64,000 nucleotides of DNA from Bacteroidales bacterium UBA5548 (GTDB lineage Bacteria; Bacteroidota; Bacteroidia; Bacteroidales; UBA932). Location: NCBI GenBank assembly GCA_002425935.1, contig DINE01000006.1:3527-67526 (forward strand). Reading direction: 5' to 3'. A program made the position numbers and the translations under genes. Positions 8,854 through 19,200 of the stretch are shown piece by piece. The notes beneath the pieces were generated by a model, which did no database searches, was not told the origin of the DNA, and was given only the letters and a program-made list of their open reading frames with translations. Numbering within the stretch: position 1 is the stretch's first letter; every line of letters starts with the position of its first letter.

Positions 8854-9809
8854 TTTAGTTGAGTTTTCACCTTGTACTCTGCAATCTGTTTGTAAGTTGC
8901 ATCGTTTAGAAGTTGCTTGTAGTAGCCGCAGGCCTTGGCGTTATTGCCTTTGCCTTCGTAAGCCACTGCAAGGTTGTATAATGTACCGCTTTTATCCTGA
9001 GCATTTGGGTCAGCCGCATAGTAGCTTTCAAGAGCAGCTATCGCGTCATCAAATTTCTTTAGCTGAACGGCCGAAAGACCTACAAGCTTGTTTGCCTGGG
9101 CAGATTCGTTGTATCCATTAGATTTCTTTGCGTTATCAAAAACCTGCGCCCAGTTTTTTGTTCTTACTGCTGCAGCAGATCTCTTCAGATAAATTACGGC
9201 AATCTGTTTTGGCGCGATATCGGTCTCACCAAGCTCCATCGCCTTTTCAAATGCAGCCAGTGCACCGGCCTCGTTCTCCAGACGGCTTTCGGCAACTCCC
9301 ATTCTTACATATGCATCTGCATTTTGCGGATCAACTGCAAGCACCTTTTTGAAGCCTGCTATTGATTCAGGAAGTTTACCAGCATTCAGAAGGTTTGATG
9401 CGTTTGCAAGAAGCAGCTGAGGAATAAGCGATGTTGCCTCTTCTGCAACCTCTGGGTGGTTATATTTTGTAGCTGTCTCAGCAGCAAGTTTAATTTGAAC
9501 AATTGAGTTGTCAATTTCACCCGAAGTGGCAAGCTCCTTACCGTAGCGAAGGTGAATCTGAGGGATAATATCCTTGCACTCCTTAATCATTACATCACCC
9601 TCCTCTCCGCGATCTTCTGCAGTGAGTGTTTCAAGCATTTTCAGTGATTTGTTAAATGACTCAATCGCAGCAATGTAATTGCTTTCTCCAAGAGCTTTCC
9701 CTCCTGCATTGAATAAATCCGTTGCGCTCTGCATATCTTGTGCGGCAACCGTTCCGAATGTCAGGACAGTTAGCAGACAAACGGCTAAAAATGACTTGAT
9801 CTTTTTCAT
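8844..9809 (-). CDS. Exported tetratricopeptide-repeat protein
   Basis: Secreted or periplasmic TPR protein of about 321 residues. The start at ATG 9809 gives a clean signal peptide (MKKIKSFLAVCLLTVLTFG then AAQ). An upstream in-frame extension precedes the predicted transcription start and is rejected. Several TPR-like helix pairs are visible, for example AIAALESYYAADPNAQDKSG near the C-terminus and NLLNAGKLPESIAGFKKVLA in the middle. TPRs mediate protein contacts; the partner is unknown. The stop overlaps the start of the U32 gene, suggesting coupled translation. Confidence 0.82.
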   Translation of the reverse strand: MKKIKSFLAVCLLTVLTFGTVAAQDMQSATDLFNAGGKALGESNYIAAIESFNKSLKMLETLTAEDRGEEGDVMIKECKDIIPQIHLRYGKELATSGEIDNSIVQIKLAAETATKYNHPEVAEEATSLIPQLLLANASNLLNAGKLPESIAGFKKVLAVDPQNADAYVRMGVAESRLENEAGALAAFEKAMELGETDIAPKQIAVIYLKRSAAAVRTKNWAQVFDNAKKSNGYNESAQANKLVGLSAVQLKKFDDAIAALESYYAADPNAQDKSGTLYNLAVAYEGKGNNAKACGYYKQLLNDATYKQIAEYKVKTQLKCN

Positions 9810-9863
9810 TTGTGTAGTTTTAAAATTGAACATATAATATAAGTTTCCGTGTAGGGGTAATCG

Positions 9864-9895
9864 CAAAAATATAAAAAACTAAATTAGGATGCAAA
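9864..9895 (-). promoter_or_regulatory. Promoter for the TPR/U32 genes
   Basis: On the minus strand, TTTG at 9895-9892 is followed after 20 bases by TATTTTTG at 9871-9864. This fits the Bacteroidota -33/-7 consensus and places transcription start near 9860, about 50 bases before the ATG at 9809. It is divergent from the box at 9904-9911. Confidence 0.58.
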
Positions 9896-9903
9896 ATATT
9901 AGT

Positions 9904-9911
9904 TACATTTG
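9904..9911 (+). promoter_or_regulatory. Candidate -7 box for the M16 protease gene
   Basis: TACATTTG matches TAnnTTTG, 34 bases upstream of the ATG at 9946. No clear -33 TTTG is present. Confidence 0.45.
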
Positions 9912-9945
9912 TACTATCTAATAAATTAAATCATTAATTATTTTT

Positions 9946-12762
9946 ATGAAACGACTATTTCTTATAGTGGCCTCGCTTTTTCTCACTTTTGGGTTAATGG
10001 CGCAGATGCCTCCGGTATTGCCGCTTGACCCTAAGGTCAGGAGTGGTAAGCTTGATAACGGACTCACCTACTTTGTTATGAAGAACAGTGAGCCTAAAGG
10101 TCAGGCAGAGTTCTATATTGCACAAAAAGTAGGTTCTATCCTTGAGGAGGAGAACCAAAGGGGTCTTGCTCACTTTCTTGAGCATATGGCCTTTAACGGC
10201 ACCAAAAATTTTCCTGAAAACAAAATAATCTCATGGCTTGAGACTATCGGCGTAAAATTCGGAGCAAATCTGAATGCATACACCGCGGTAGATCAAACAG
10301 TTTACAACATCTCTGCAGTTCCTGTAAGGAGGCAGGGCATAATCGATTCATGCCTGCTTATTCTTCACGACTGGTCAAATGCAATTTCACTTGAAGAGGA
10401 TGATATCGACAAGGAGAGAGGCGTTATCAGGGAAGAGCTTCGTACCAGAAGCACTGCTCAGATGAGGATGATTGAGGCCCTGCTTCCGGAGATTATGCCG
10501 GGCAGTAAATATGCCCACAGACTTCCCGGAGGTCTTGTGTCGGTAATTGACAACTTCACATATGAGGAGCTCAGATCTTACTACCGTAAATGGTATCGTC
10601 CGGATCTTCAAGGCATTATTGTCGTAGGAGATATCGATCCTGAGGCTGTTGAAAAGCAAATCATTAAGCTTTTCGGGGCTATTCCAGCTCCTAAAAACCC
10701 TGCTCCAAGAGCGGAGTTTGAAGTACCTAACACAAAAGAGCCTCTTGTGTCTGTTGTGAGCGATCCTGAAGCTACCGGAACAAGCATTATGCTTATGTAC
10801 AAGCAGGATGTTATGCCTAAACAGTTCAGGCCGACAGCCGCTTCAATCGTGAACAACTATTTCAAAACCATGACAACAATGATGCTCAATTCGAGACTTG
10901 CCGATATTACTCAAAAGGCAAATCCTCCTTTCACAAGAGCATCTGCATCACACAGTGACTTTATAGTATCTAACACTAAAGCAGCTTTCGGTATCTCTGC
11001 CGGAGCAAAGGACGGTGGTATAGAGGATGCACTAAGGGCGATTGTTCACGAGGCAGAAAAGGTTAAGAGGTTTGGATTTACCCCTTCTGAGTATGAGAGG
11101 GCAAAAGCAAACTACATGAGCCGTATAGAGCAGACATACAAAGAGAGGGAGAAGCTTAGCAACTCATATTTTGTTGACCAGATTCTTTCGCACTTCCTTA
11201 CCGGTGAAGCTATGCCCGGTATAGAGATGGAGTACACACTGCTGCAGCAGATAATTCCGTCTATTCCGCTTGAGCAGATCAACACCTATGCAATGTCACT
11301 TCCTACAGAGGAGAATGTGGTTGTTGCCGTTATGATGCCTAAAAAAGAGGGTATCGAAATTCCTGCCACAGAAAAATTACTGGCAGTGTTTAAAGATGCT
11401 CACGATGATGAACTTGAAGCTTACAAAGAGACTGTATCAAACGAACCGCTTGTTGCAAAAGAGCCTGTTGCAGGCAAGGTGGTTACCGAGGTTGCAGAAC
11501 CTATGAGCGGCGGTATTGTATGGAACCTTTCAAACGGAGCAACAGTTGTTGTTAAAAAGACTGACTTTAAAGAGGATCAGATCACATTCCAGGCAGTAAG
11601 CAGGGGTGGTTACTCGCTGACCGATATTTCAGATGTAATCAACACCAAAGTAATTAACGACCTGTTAACAATCGGAGGTCTTGGCAACTTCAGTGCACCG
11701 GATTTAAGAAAGGTGCTTGCCGGAAAGTTGGTAGGTTTACGTCCTGCAATTGGAGCCAGCAGCGAGATTTTGACCGGAAACAGCTCTCCAAAGGATATCG
11801 AAACCTTTATGCAACTTCTTCACCTTCATTTCACCTCTTTGAGAAAAGATGATGAGGCATTCCAGTCATTTAAAGGAAGAATGGAGGCTGCACTTAAAAA
11901 TGCCGCTTCGGAACCGATGACAGCATTCTCTGACACACTTCAGAAACACCTTTACAACAACAATCCATATGCAAAGAGGATTACTGTTGATATGCTTAAC
12001 AAAATCGATTATGAGAGAACTCTGAATATTGCAAGAGAGCGTCTTTCGAATGCTGCAGATTTCACATTTGTTTTTGTGGGTAATGTTGACGTTGCGACAC
12101 TTAAGCCTCTTGTAGAGAAATACATTGGCTCACTGCCTGGCAATAAAGGCAAAAAAGAGGACTGGAAAAATATCGGAATGGTCCCTGTTAAGGGTAAGGT
12201 TCAAAAGCACTTCGAAAAAGAGATGCAGACACCTAAGGCTACAATCTACTCAATATACACAGGTAAAATGCCTTACACTGTAGAGAATCTGATTATGGCA
12301 AGTATGACCAAACAGATTTTTGATATGGTATTTACCCGCACTATCCGCGAGGAGGAGCAGGGCACATACGGAGTGGGCGTCAATATGAGCCTTAGCTACT
12401 ATCCTGACGACAGCTTCTCATTCCTGTTTGGTTTTGATACCGATGTTGCTCTCAGAGACAGGCTTCTGGCAAGAGCGTACAAAGAGATTGGACTTGTTCT
12501 TGAAAATGGTATCAAGGCAGAGGACTTTAACAAAACAGTGGAGTATATGACTAAAAATTATACTCAGAACCTGAGGGAGAACAGTTACTGGGTTGGCACA
12601 ATAGCTAACAGATACCTCATTGGTAAAGACCTCCATACAACTTATGAGACTGCACTTAAAGCTGTAACCCCGGCTAAACTTCAGAACTTTATGAAGGAGA
12701 TGTTCAAGCAGGGTAATCAGTTTGAAATTATTATGAACGGCACAGCCGCACAAAAGAAATAG
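9946..12762 (+). CDS. M16 family zinc metallopeptidase (pitrilysin-like)
   Basis: Exported zinc protease of the M16 family. A signal peptide covers about residues 1-20 (cleavage near LMAQ). The inverted zinc motif HFLEH is at residues 76-80, and the third ligand Glu157 in KERGVIREE falls exactly 76 residues later, as the family rule HxxEHx(74-76)E requires. The 938 residues contain two M16 halves: the active N-terminal half and an inactive C-terminal half (about 500-938), as in the full-length class. It probably degrades peptides in the periplasm or at the envelope. The DUF3109 gene follows after 23 bases. Confidence 0.93.
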   Translation: MKRLFLIVASLFLTFGLMAQMPPVLPLDPKVRSGKLDNGLTYFVMKNSEPKGQAEFYIAQKVGSILEEENQRGLAHFLEHMAFNGTKNFPENKIISWLETIGVKFGANLNAYTAVDQTVYNISAVPVRRQGIIDSCLLILHDWSNAISLEEDDIDKERGVIREELRTRSTAQMRMIEALLPEIMPGSKYAHRLPGGLVSVIDNFTYEELRSYYRKWYRPDLQGIIVVGDIDPEAVEKQIIKLFGAIPAPKNPAPRAEFEVPNTKEPLVSVVSDPEATGTSIMLMYKQDVMPKQFRPTAASIVNNYFKTMTTMMLNSRLADITQKANPPFTRASASHSDFIVSNTKAAFGISAGAKDGGIEDALRAIVHEAEKVKRFGFTPSEYERAKANYMSRIEQTYKEREKLSNSYFVDQILSHFLTGEAMPGIEMEYTLLQQIIPSIPLEQINTYAMSLPTEENVVVAVMMPKKEGIEIPATEKLLAVFKDAHDDELEAYKETVSNEPLVAKEPVAGKVVTEVAEPMSGGIVWNLSNGATVVVKKTDFKEDQITFQAVSRGGYSLTDISDVINTKVINDLLTIGGLGNFSAPDLRKVLAGKLVGLRPAIGASSEILTGNSSPKDIETFMQLLHLHFTSLRKDDEAFQSFKGRMEAALKNAASEPMTAFSDTLQKHLYNNNPYAKRITVDMLNKIDYERTLNIARERLSNAADFTFVFVGNVDVATLKPLVEKYIGSLPGNKGKKEDWKNIGMVPVKGKVQKHFEKEMQTPKATIYSIYTGKMPYTVENLIMASMTKQIFDMVFTRTIREEEQGTYGVGVNMSLSYYPDDSFSFLFGFDTDVALRDRLLARAYKEIGLVLENGIKAEDFNKTVEYMTKNYTQNLRENSYWVGTIANRYLIGKDLHTTYETALKAVTPAKLQNFMKEMFKQGNQFEIIMNGTAAQKK

Positions 12763-12785
12763 AAAACTAACTACTGAACTGTTTA

Positions 12786-13373
12786 ATGACCACAATAATT
12801 GAGATTGACAACTTTCTTGTATCATCGGCAATCCTCACAGAGAGATTTATTTGTGACCTTTCAAAATGCCACGGTGCATGTTGTATAATCGGTGACAGCG
12901 GGGCACCGCTTTCAAAAGATGAGTGTGACTTATTAAACAGTGAGTATCCAAAATTCAAAAGCTATCTCAGAGATGAGGGGATCCGCTCCGTTATGGTGTC
13001 GGGTCCCTTTGTTCTGGATAGAGATGGTGATCTAGTGACGCCTCTCATAGATGGAGAGGAGTGTGCATATACTGTTTTTGACAATAACGACAACTGCCTT
13101 TGCGGAATTGAACTGGCCTGGCGCGAAGGTATGAGCAACTTCAGAAAACCGGTATCCTGCTGGTTATATCCAATCAGAGTATCCACTCTTTCAAACGGAA
13201 TGACAGCACTCAACCTTCATGAGTGGCATATATGTACCGATGCTTTTGCCAAAGGGAGAAAGGAGGGCGTAGCTGTGTACAGGTTCCTGCGTGAACCAAT
13301 TATATTTGCTTTTGGAGAGGAGTTCTATGAAAAACTGGAGAGTGCGGCCAAAGAGCTTGAGGGCACAATCTAA
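12786..13373 (+). CDS. DUF3109 family cysteine-rich protein
   Basis: Protein of the DUF3109 family, common in Bacteroidota and of unknown function. Cysteines are arranged as CDLSKCHGACC near residues 20-30, with others in GEECAYT, NCLCGIELA and KPVSCWLYP. This pattern resembles the YkgJ-type metal or iron-sulfur binding proteins. No membrane segment or signal peptide is visible, so it is probably cytoplasmic. Its stop overlaps the stop of the convergent polyprenyl synthase gene by three bases. Confidence 0.85.
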   Translation: MTTIIEIDNFLVSSAILTERFICDLSKCHGACCIIGDSGAPLSKDECDLLNSEYPKFKSYLRDEGIRSVMVSGPFVLDRDGDLVTPLIDGEECAYTVFDNNDNCLCGIELAWREGMSNFRKPVSCWLYPIRVSTLSNGMTALNLHEWHICTDAFAKGRKEGVAVYRFLREPIIFAFGEEFYEKLESAAKELEGTI

Positions 13374-14344
13374 ACCAACCGGTTACCTACGTACATAGCA
13401 AGAGCCTCCAGCTCTCTCCTGAACTCAGACTCCTTAATGGATTCGAGTGCCTCAATCGCCTTTCTCGAGTGTTGCCCAAGCGCATCCTGTGCGCACTCAA
13501 TTCCGGAATATCTCTTTACAAATTCCATGGTTTTAAAGACAAGCGAATTGGAATCACCATCTGTCTCCTTTATAAACCGGAGCATCTCTTCCCTCTCTTT
13601 GGTGTTGCAGTTTTTTAGTGCGCAAATAAGCGGAAGGGTTATCTTCTTCTCTTTAATATCTGTGCCCGCCATCTTTCCTGTATCCAGGTCCGGCATGTAA
13701 TCAAATACATCGTCTCTAATCTGAAATGCAATTCCAAGGTGATACGCGTAGCGGCTCAGGTCAGATATCTGTTTTTCGGATGCTCCCGAAGAGTAAACAG
13801 CACTGGCAACAGAGGCAACAAAGAGGCTGGATGTCTTTCTAGAAATTATGTAATAGTAATCCTCCTCGGTTGTATCCATTCTGGAGGCCTTTTGAATCTG
13901 GAAAAGCTCTCCCTCTGACAACTCCTCTACTGCTTTTGTAAAGTAGCCCATGACAGCGGGGTTATTCTGTTTTACAATAAGCGAAAGCGCCTTTGCAAGC
14001 CAGTAATCGCCGGTTAGAACAGATGAGGCGGGGTTATAGAGGTTCTGTACCGTAGGTGCTCCTCTTCGCTGAGCCGAGTTATCTGCTACATCGTCGTGCA
14101 AAAGGGTGGCCGTGTGTATCATCTCCGCTACCGCGGCGCAGGCTGTTGTAAGATCATTAGGTTCGCCGCAGGCTTTTGCAGAGATCAGGCTCAGCATAGG
14201 GCGTATTTGTTTTCCTTTGAGGTCAAACAGATATTTGTTGATTGTGTTCAGGAGTTCTACATCGCTCGCAAGGCTCTCTTTGATAAGGAGATTAACCTTT
14301 TCAAGATCACCTTTGATTCTGTCATGGATTTTATTTATTTCCAT
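13370..14344 (-). CDS. Polyprenyl diphosphate synthase (long-chain trans type)
   Basis: Isoprenoid chain-elongating enzyme that adds isopentenyl diphosphate to an allylic diphosphate to make a long prenyl chain, likely the side chain of menaquinone. The first aspartate-rich motif DDVAD is at residues 84-88, followed by RRGAPT. The second, DDVFD, is at 211-215, preceded by AFQIR. GKQIRP at 44-49 is the substrate-binding region. The length of 324 residues matches octaprenyl or solanesyl-type synthases; chain length cannot be decided from sequence. The LOG gene lies 5 bases upstream in the same direction. Confidence 0.92.
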   Translation of the reverse strand: MEINKIHDRIKGDLEKVNLLIKESLASDVELLNTINKYLFDLKGKQIRPMLSLISAKACGEPNDLTTACAAVAEMIHTATLLHDDVADNSAQRRGAPTVQNLYNPASSVLTGDYWLAKALSLIVKQNNPAVMGYFTKAVEELSEGELFQIQKASRMDTTEEDYYYIISRKTSSLFVASVASAVYSSGASEKQISDLSRYAYHLGIAFQIRDDVFDYMPDLDTGKMAGTDIKEKKITLPLICALKNCNTKEREEMLRFIKETDGDSNSLVFKTMEFVKRYSGIECAQDALGQHSRKAIEALESIKESEFRRELEALAMYVGNRLV

Positions 14345-14349
14345 TATAA

Positions 14350-14928
14350 TTATGGCAGATAGTGTTTTGCCTCAAGAACAGATCTGCTGCTGTTCTCAAT
14401 TGCATAAATTAATTTTTCAACTGAATCAACAACAATCAGACTATCTCTAAAGTTCTCTCCAAGGAAGTTTTTTTCTACGAAATGGTTAAAAAGATCTATC
14501 AGCTTGTCGTAAAAACCATCCTGATTAAAGAGGATGACTGTTCCGTCGTACTGACCAAGTCTCTTAAGTGTATAGGTCTCCAGAAACTCCTCAAGCGTTC
14601 CTAATCCTCCGGGAAAAGCGATAACAACATCGGTGTTCTCTCTGAGAAGCTCTTTACGCCTGCTCATGGTCTCGACAACTTCGAGCTGCTTCATTCCCGG
14701 ATGCTGAAGCTCCATTTCGCCCATAAATCCCGGAATAACTCCCTCTACTCCTGACCCTTTATCGAGTATTGTGTCAATAATCACACCCATAAGGCCCCGT
14801 GTACTGCCGCCGCAGACGATGGTATAATTGAGAGATGAGGCCGCCAAGGCAAACTCTCTGGCGGCCTCTGTATATTTGGATTCAAGAGCGTTACTGGATG
14901 AGCAGTATACGCAGACCCTTTTCCCCAT
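14350..14928 (-). CDS. LOG family nucleotide phosphoribohydrolase-like protein
   Basis: Member of the LOG (lonely guy, TIGR00730) family, whose studied members hydrolyse nucleoside 5'-monophosphates to base and ribose phosphate. The nucleotide-binding CGGSTRGLMG is at residues 39-48. MSRRKELL is at about 88-95, and PGGLGTLEE at 106-114 carries the catalytic glutamate. The 192-residue length is typical. It is a cytoplasmic enzyme with an unknown physiological substrate here. It sits in a minus-strand run with the outer-membrane barrel gene upstream (13 bases) and the prenyl synthase downstream (5 bases). Confidence 0.9.
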   Translation of the reverse strand: MGKRVCVYCSSSNALESKYTEAAREFALAASSLNYTIVCGGSTRGLMGVIIDTILDKGSGVEGVIPGFMGEMELQHPGMKQLEVVETMSRRKELLRENTDVVIAFPGGLGTLEEFLETYTLKRLGQYDGTVILFNQDGFYDKLIDLFNHFVEKNFLGENFRDSLIVVDSVEKLIYAIENSSRSVLEAKHYLP

Positions 14929-14941
14929 AATAACAGCTTAA

Positions 14942-15538
14942 TTAAAACATTATGCTCACAGAGAGCTGGAATCCCTGAAGTTTGGCATTTTTGAAGGTTT
15001 CACCGTTTATGGCTCCCGCTCCTGCTGATTGCAGTTTGCCAAGCCCCCAGTTATATTTGCCGGTAACCTGCAGCTTCCAGATATCTATACCGGCTCCAAT
15101 ACCGTAACCGTAGTCAAATCTGTTAATATCGTCCCAGTCTGCTGTCTCAAAAGACTCTCCTTTGCCAACAGCGTATGAAACATAAGGTGAAAACATCACA
15201 AACGGCCTGATAAGTAACAGATCCAGTCCCAGCTGAATATTTAGCGGAAGAGTAAGGTAGTCAAGGTAAAAACTTTGATTTGGGCCTGTTGCATTCTCGG
15301 CTCCTTGTCTTACAAAAAGCAATTCGGGTTGCAATCCAACTCCAATAACTGGAACCTTAAACTGATAGGCCAATCCAAAATGGTAGCCTGTCTGTTTATT
15401 CCATGTCTCCTGAGTATTTTCGGAAATATCTTTAAGGGAGTTAAAGTTTAGCCCTCCTTTGATACCGAATTTTGACTGAGCTGTTGCAGATGCTGATAAA
15501 ATCAGTATCCCGATAATTACAAGGCTTATCTTTTTCAT
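14942..15538 (-). CDS. Small outer-membrane beta-barrel protein
   Basis: Exported 198-residue protein with a signal peptide (about residues 1-20, ending ATAQ). Alternating hydrophobic/aromatic strands follow, such as FGIKGGLNFNSL, YHFGLAYQFKVP and GVGLQPELLF. The last strand ends in Phe (LSVSIMF), the usual BAM recognition end. It fits the PorT/OMP_b-brl type of small barrels in Bacteroidota. Function is unknown. It lies 7 bases downstream of trxA, so it may be co-transcribed with it. Confidence 0.82.
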   Translation of the reverse strand: MKKISLVIIGILILSASATAQSKFGIKGGLNFNSLKDISENTQETWNKQTGYHFGLAYQFKVPVIGVGLQPELLFVRQGAENATGPNQSFYLDYLTLPLNIQLGLDLLLIRPFVMFSPYVSYAVGKGESFETADWDDINRFDYGYGIGAGIDIWKLQVTGKYNWGLGKLQSAGAGAINGETFKNAKLQGFQLSVSIMF

Positions 15539-15545
15539 TTTCTGA

Positions 15546-15863
15546 TTACATTAAAGCGTCAAGTTTTGCTGCTATTGCAGCCTTTGTAGTAGAACCTACA
15601 ATTTTGTCCTTAAGTTCTCCGTTTTTGAAGAACAGAATTGTAGGAATGTTCCTGATTGAATACTTTACAGGAACGGACTCGCTTGAGTCAACATCACATT
15701 TGGCGATGACTGCTTTTCCATCATACTCCGTTGCCAGTTCATCTACAATGGGAGCTATCATACGGCATGGACCGCACCACGGAGCCCAGAAGTCAACCAG
15801 CACAGGTTTGTCTGAATTTATCACTATTTCGTTAAAATTTGAGTCGTTTACTGCTATGGCCAT
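15546..15863 (-). CDS. trxA: Thioredoxin
   Basis: Cytoplasmic disulfide reductase. The active site WCGPC is at residues 29-33, preceded by VLVDFWAP. The cis-Pro loop RNIPTILFF lies at about 73-81. The length of 105 residues is standard and there is no signal peptide, so it acts in the cytoplasm with thioredoxin reductase. The terminator of the RND operon lies upstream, so trxA must have its own promoter in 15864-15928, but I do not see a clear one. Confidence 0.96.
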   Translation of the reverse strand: MAIAVNDSNFNEIVINSDKPVLVDFWAPWCGPCRMIAPIVDELATEYDGKAVIAKCDVDSSESVPVKYSIRNIPTILFFKNGELKDKIVGSTTKAAIAAKLDALM

Positions 15864-15928
15864 ATTTGATTATTTTAAGAATTAAACATTTGAATTGCTA
15901 AATTAATATGTTTTTTTCAAACAGCCCA

Positions 15929-15955
15929 TAAAAAAAGAGGGGCATATGCCCCTCT
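15929..15955 (-). terminator. Rho-independent terminator of the RND/PII-like operon
   Basis: A perfect 20-base palindrome, AGAGGGGCAT/ATGCCCCTCT (15936-15955), is followed on the minus strand by a run of seven T. It begins 5 bases past the stop of the PII-like gene. Confidence 0.85.
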
Positions 15956-15959
15956 CTTG

Positions 15960-16253
15960 CTAAATAACCGACTCTGCCTCCCACACAAATGCTCTCATCC
16001 CCTGATCTTTTGCTGCGTTGTTTGCCTCTTTTAACTCTTTAATAAGCGGTGTAACCGACTCTTCGGGTACCACGGCAAGTGTAGCCATGTTTTTTGAAGG
16101 CCAGGCATGAGTCCCGTAGTGTGGCTCTCCTTTCACGGAGCCTCTTCCCTGAACATCAACCCATTTTGTAAAACCTCTTACACTGCAGTTATCAAGAATC
16201 TCCATCACCACACTTGAGTGGGCTTGGTTATATATTATCATTACAGCTTTCAT
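15960..16253 (-). CDS. PII-like small protein coupled to the RND pump
   Basis: A 97-residue protein whose layout matches the PII/CutA ferredoxin-like fold. A first strand (KAVMIIYNQ) is followed by helix 1 ending in VRGFTKW, a second strand plus glycine-rich segment (VDVQGRGS) before a short T-loop-like region, a third strand (MATLAVVP), helix 2 (SVTPLIKELKEAN) and a last strand (RAFVWEAE). The RGFT and GxGS positions parallel the RGLT and GFGR positions of PII. The ATG overlaps the pump stop as ATGA, so translation is coupled. The T-loop is shorter than in GlnB, so ligand and target are unknown. I place it in the PII-like (PII-NG type) group with moderate confidence. Confidence 0.72.
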   Translation of the reverse strand: MKAVMIIYNQAHSSVVMEILDNCSVRGFTKWVDVQGRGSVKGEPHYGTHAWPSKNMATLAVVPEESVTPLIKELKEANNAAKDQGMRAFVWEAESVI

Positions 16254-19200
16254 CGTTTAACAGTTTTTGAATTAAGACTTTTTGCGTGTGCTTTTCTCTT
16301 TTTACTCATCTCTCTCACATGAAGTGAAGCATAAATGGTAGGGATAACAATAAGGGTAAGAATAGTTGAGACTGTCAGACCGCCCATAATTGCAATACCC
16401 ATAGGCTGCCATATCTCCGATCCCTCACCGATTCCGATAGCCATAGGAAGCATACCCAGAATTGTTGTTACAGTTGTCATTAGAACCGGCCTCAATCTGG
16501 ACTTTCCTCCCGATACAACCGATTTCATAACGCTCATTCCTCTCTCCTTGTTCAGATTTATGTAGTCAATAAGAACAATACCGTTTTTCACTACAATACC
16601 CACAAGCATTACCGCTCCAATAAGTGCTATAAGGCTCAAAGATGTTCCGGTCAGCCAGAGAGCAACAAATACTCCTGTAAATGCAAACGGTAGCGAGAAC
16701 ATAATAATGAACGGATCTCGGAATGACTCAAACTGTGCAGCCATAACAATGTACGTAAGCATTATTACAAGTAGCAGAAGCGTAATCATATCCATGAATG
16801 ACTCTTGCTGCTCCTCATAGGCTCCCGAAGGTTTCACCACAATGTTTGCAGGAAGAGTGAGCTCTCCTACAGCGGTTGTAACCTCTGCGGCAATATCACC
16901 GAGTGGTCTGTTGTAAACCGACCCTGTTACCTTAACAACCCTCTCTCTGTCCAGGTGTTCGATTGAAGGTGGCGCAAAATCCTCAATAACATCTGCGACT
17001 TCGCTTAATCTAACGGCTCTTCCCTGATTGTTGTACAATTGAATAGCCTTAATGTCATCGATATTTGACCTGAACCTTACTTCGTCTCTCACTACGATAT
17101 CGTACTCATTTCCCTCTTCCCTGAACTGTGTTGTAATAACACCATTAATTCTGTTTCTTACAGCAGTTGCTGCGGTTGTCAGACTAATTCCGTTCATGGC
17201 AAGTTTTGTTCTGTCAAACTGAACCCTAAGCTGAGGCATATAGTTTTCACGGCTTAGTTTAACATCCCTTAGCCCCTGAGTGTTTTTCATAATTTCGGCT
17301 ACCTGATGTGCAACTTCCTCTGCATCCTCCATATCGTAACCCAGTACATTCATTTCCAGCGAAGAGCCTCCTGTACCCATGCCTTCGTTAGATCCTCCTG
17401 GCATAACTTCATAGCGGTATATCTCAGGAATTGCCTCCAGATCTTTTCTCATAAGGTCAGATATTTCGAAAATATCCCTCTTCCTGGTATTCACATCAGT
17501 AAGCTTCATTGTGTATGATATCAGGTGAGTTCCTGAATTACTCATTGAGAGGAATATGTTAGAGCCGTCTGACTGTCCCATTGTAGTTGACATCACCTCA
17601 ATTTCGGGATATTTATCCTTCCACTGGTTGTATAAGTATTGGTTTAATTCGCGTGAGTGCTCTACTCTGGTTCCAACCGGAAGTTCTACGGTAACACCAA
17701 TCTGTGAGTTATCAACAGCCGGGAAGAAGTCTGTTCCTACTTTGGACAGAAGCAACAGGCTTGATATAAAAAGTCCTGCCGAAGCAATAATTACAAGCAT
17801 CCTGTGACCCAATGCCCACTTTAAGAAACTCTCGTATGCTCTGTCCAGTCCGTCAAGACCTCTTTCGATAGGTGCGTAAAAGAACATAAATGCCTTGCTC
17901 CTTTTTGGATCCTTTCTGAGCATTTTTGAACTAAGCATCGGAGTCAGGGTAAGAGCTGCAAGGGTAGATACCGATATGATAATGGTAACAATCCATCCCA
18001 ATTGCTTGAACATAATACCTGCAAGACCCGAAACCATTGTCAGCGGGAAGAACACAGCCACAATTGTGAGTGTAGAGGCCACAACCGCTACCGCCACTTC
18101 GTTTGTGGCGTAGATTGCCGCATCTTTTGGTTTACTTCCCCTCTCTATATGTGACGTTATGTTCTCAAGCACCACAATTGCATCGTCCACCACCATACCG
18201 ATTGCTATGGAGAGTGAGCTTAGAGATATAATATTTAGAGTATTGCCTGTTATCATAAGGTAAATGAATGCGGCAATCAGAGAAACCGGAATTGTAAGGA
18301 TAATTATGAACGTTGCTCTCCATCTTCCAAGGAAAAACAGAACAACAATCATTACAAACAGACCTGCAAGAAGCACAGTTTCGGTAAGTGAACCAATACT
18401 GCCCTTAATGAATTCCGAAGTATCCATTATCATCTCAAGCTTGATATCGGGTGGAAGCTGTGGTTTAATCTTCTCCAGTTCTAACTGTATCTTCTCTGCT
18501 ATATCCACCACATTTGCACCTGATTGTTTCTGAACAACTATAGTTGCTGCTCTCTCACCATTGGTCAACACCTCGGTTGCACGCTCCTTAAGGGTATCTT
18601 TTACGGTTGCAATATCTTTTATGTAGATATTACGCCCCATAAAGCTTCCTACTATAACATCCTTGATCTCGTCGCTTGATTTAAACTCACCGTCTGCTTT
18701 AACAGAGAAGGTCTCTGAACCTATATCAATATTTCCTCCGGGGATGTTGCGGTTTTCCATTGCAAGAACGCCGGCAACCTGCTCTACAGTAAGTCTGTAC
18801 GCCTCAAGTTTTCTTGGGTCAGTCAATACCTGGATCTCTCTTTGAGGAGCTCCTGAAATTGATACCGAAGCAACACCGTCGATACGGTTTATAGGGTTAC
18901 CTACTTTATCTTCAAGTATTTTATACAGGCCCTGTACATTCTGCGTTGTTCTTGCAGAGATAAAGGCCACCGGAATCATTGTCGAGTTAAACTTGAGAAT
19001 TACAGGATTCTCTACACCTTCCGGAAGGAAGTTTCGTAACATGTCAATAACAGATCGGATATCGTTTACCGCCTCTGTCATGTCTGTCCCATACTCAAAT
19101 TCAACTGTAATTAGTGAGATGTTATCTTTTGAAACTGACGATATCTTTTTTAGGTCAGATACCGTGCTGAGCGACATCTCCATTCTTTTGGTAACATTCT

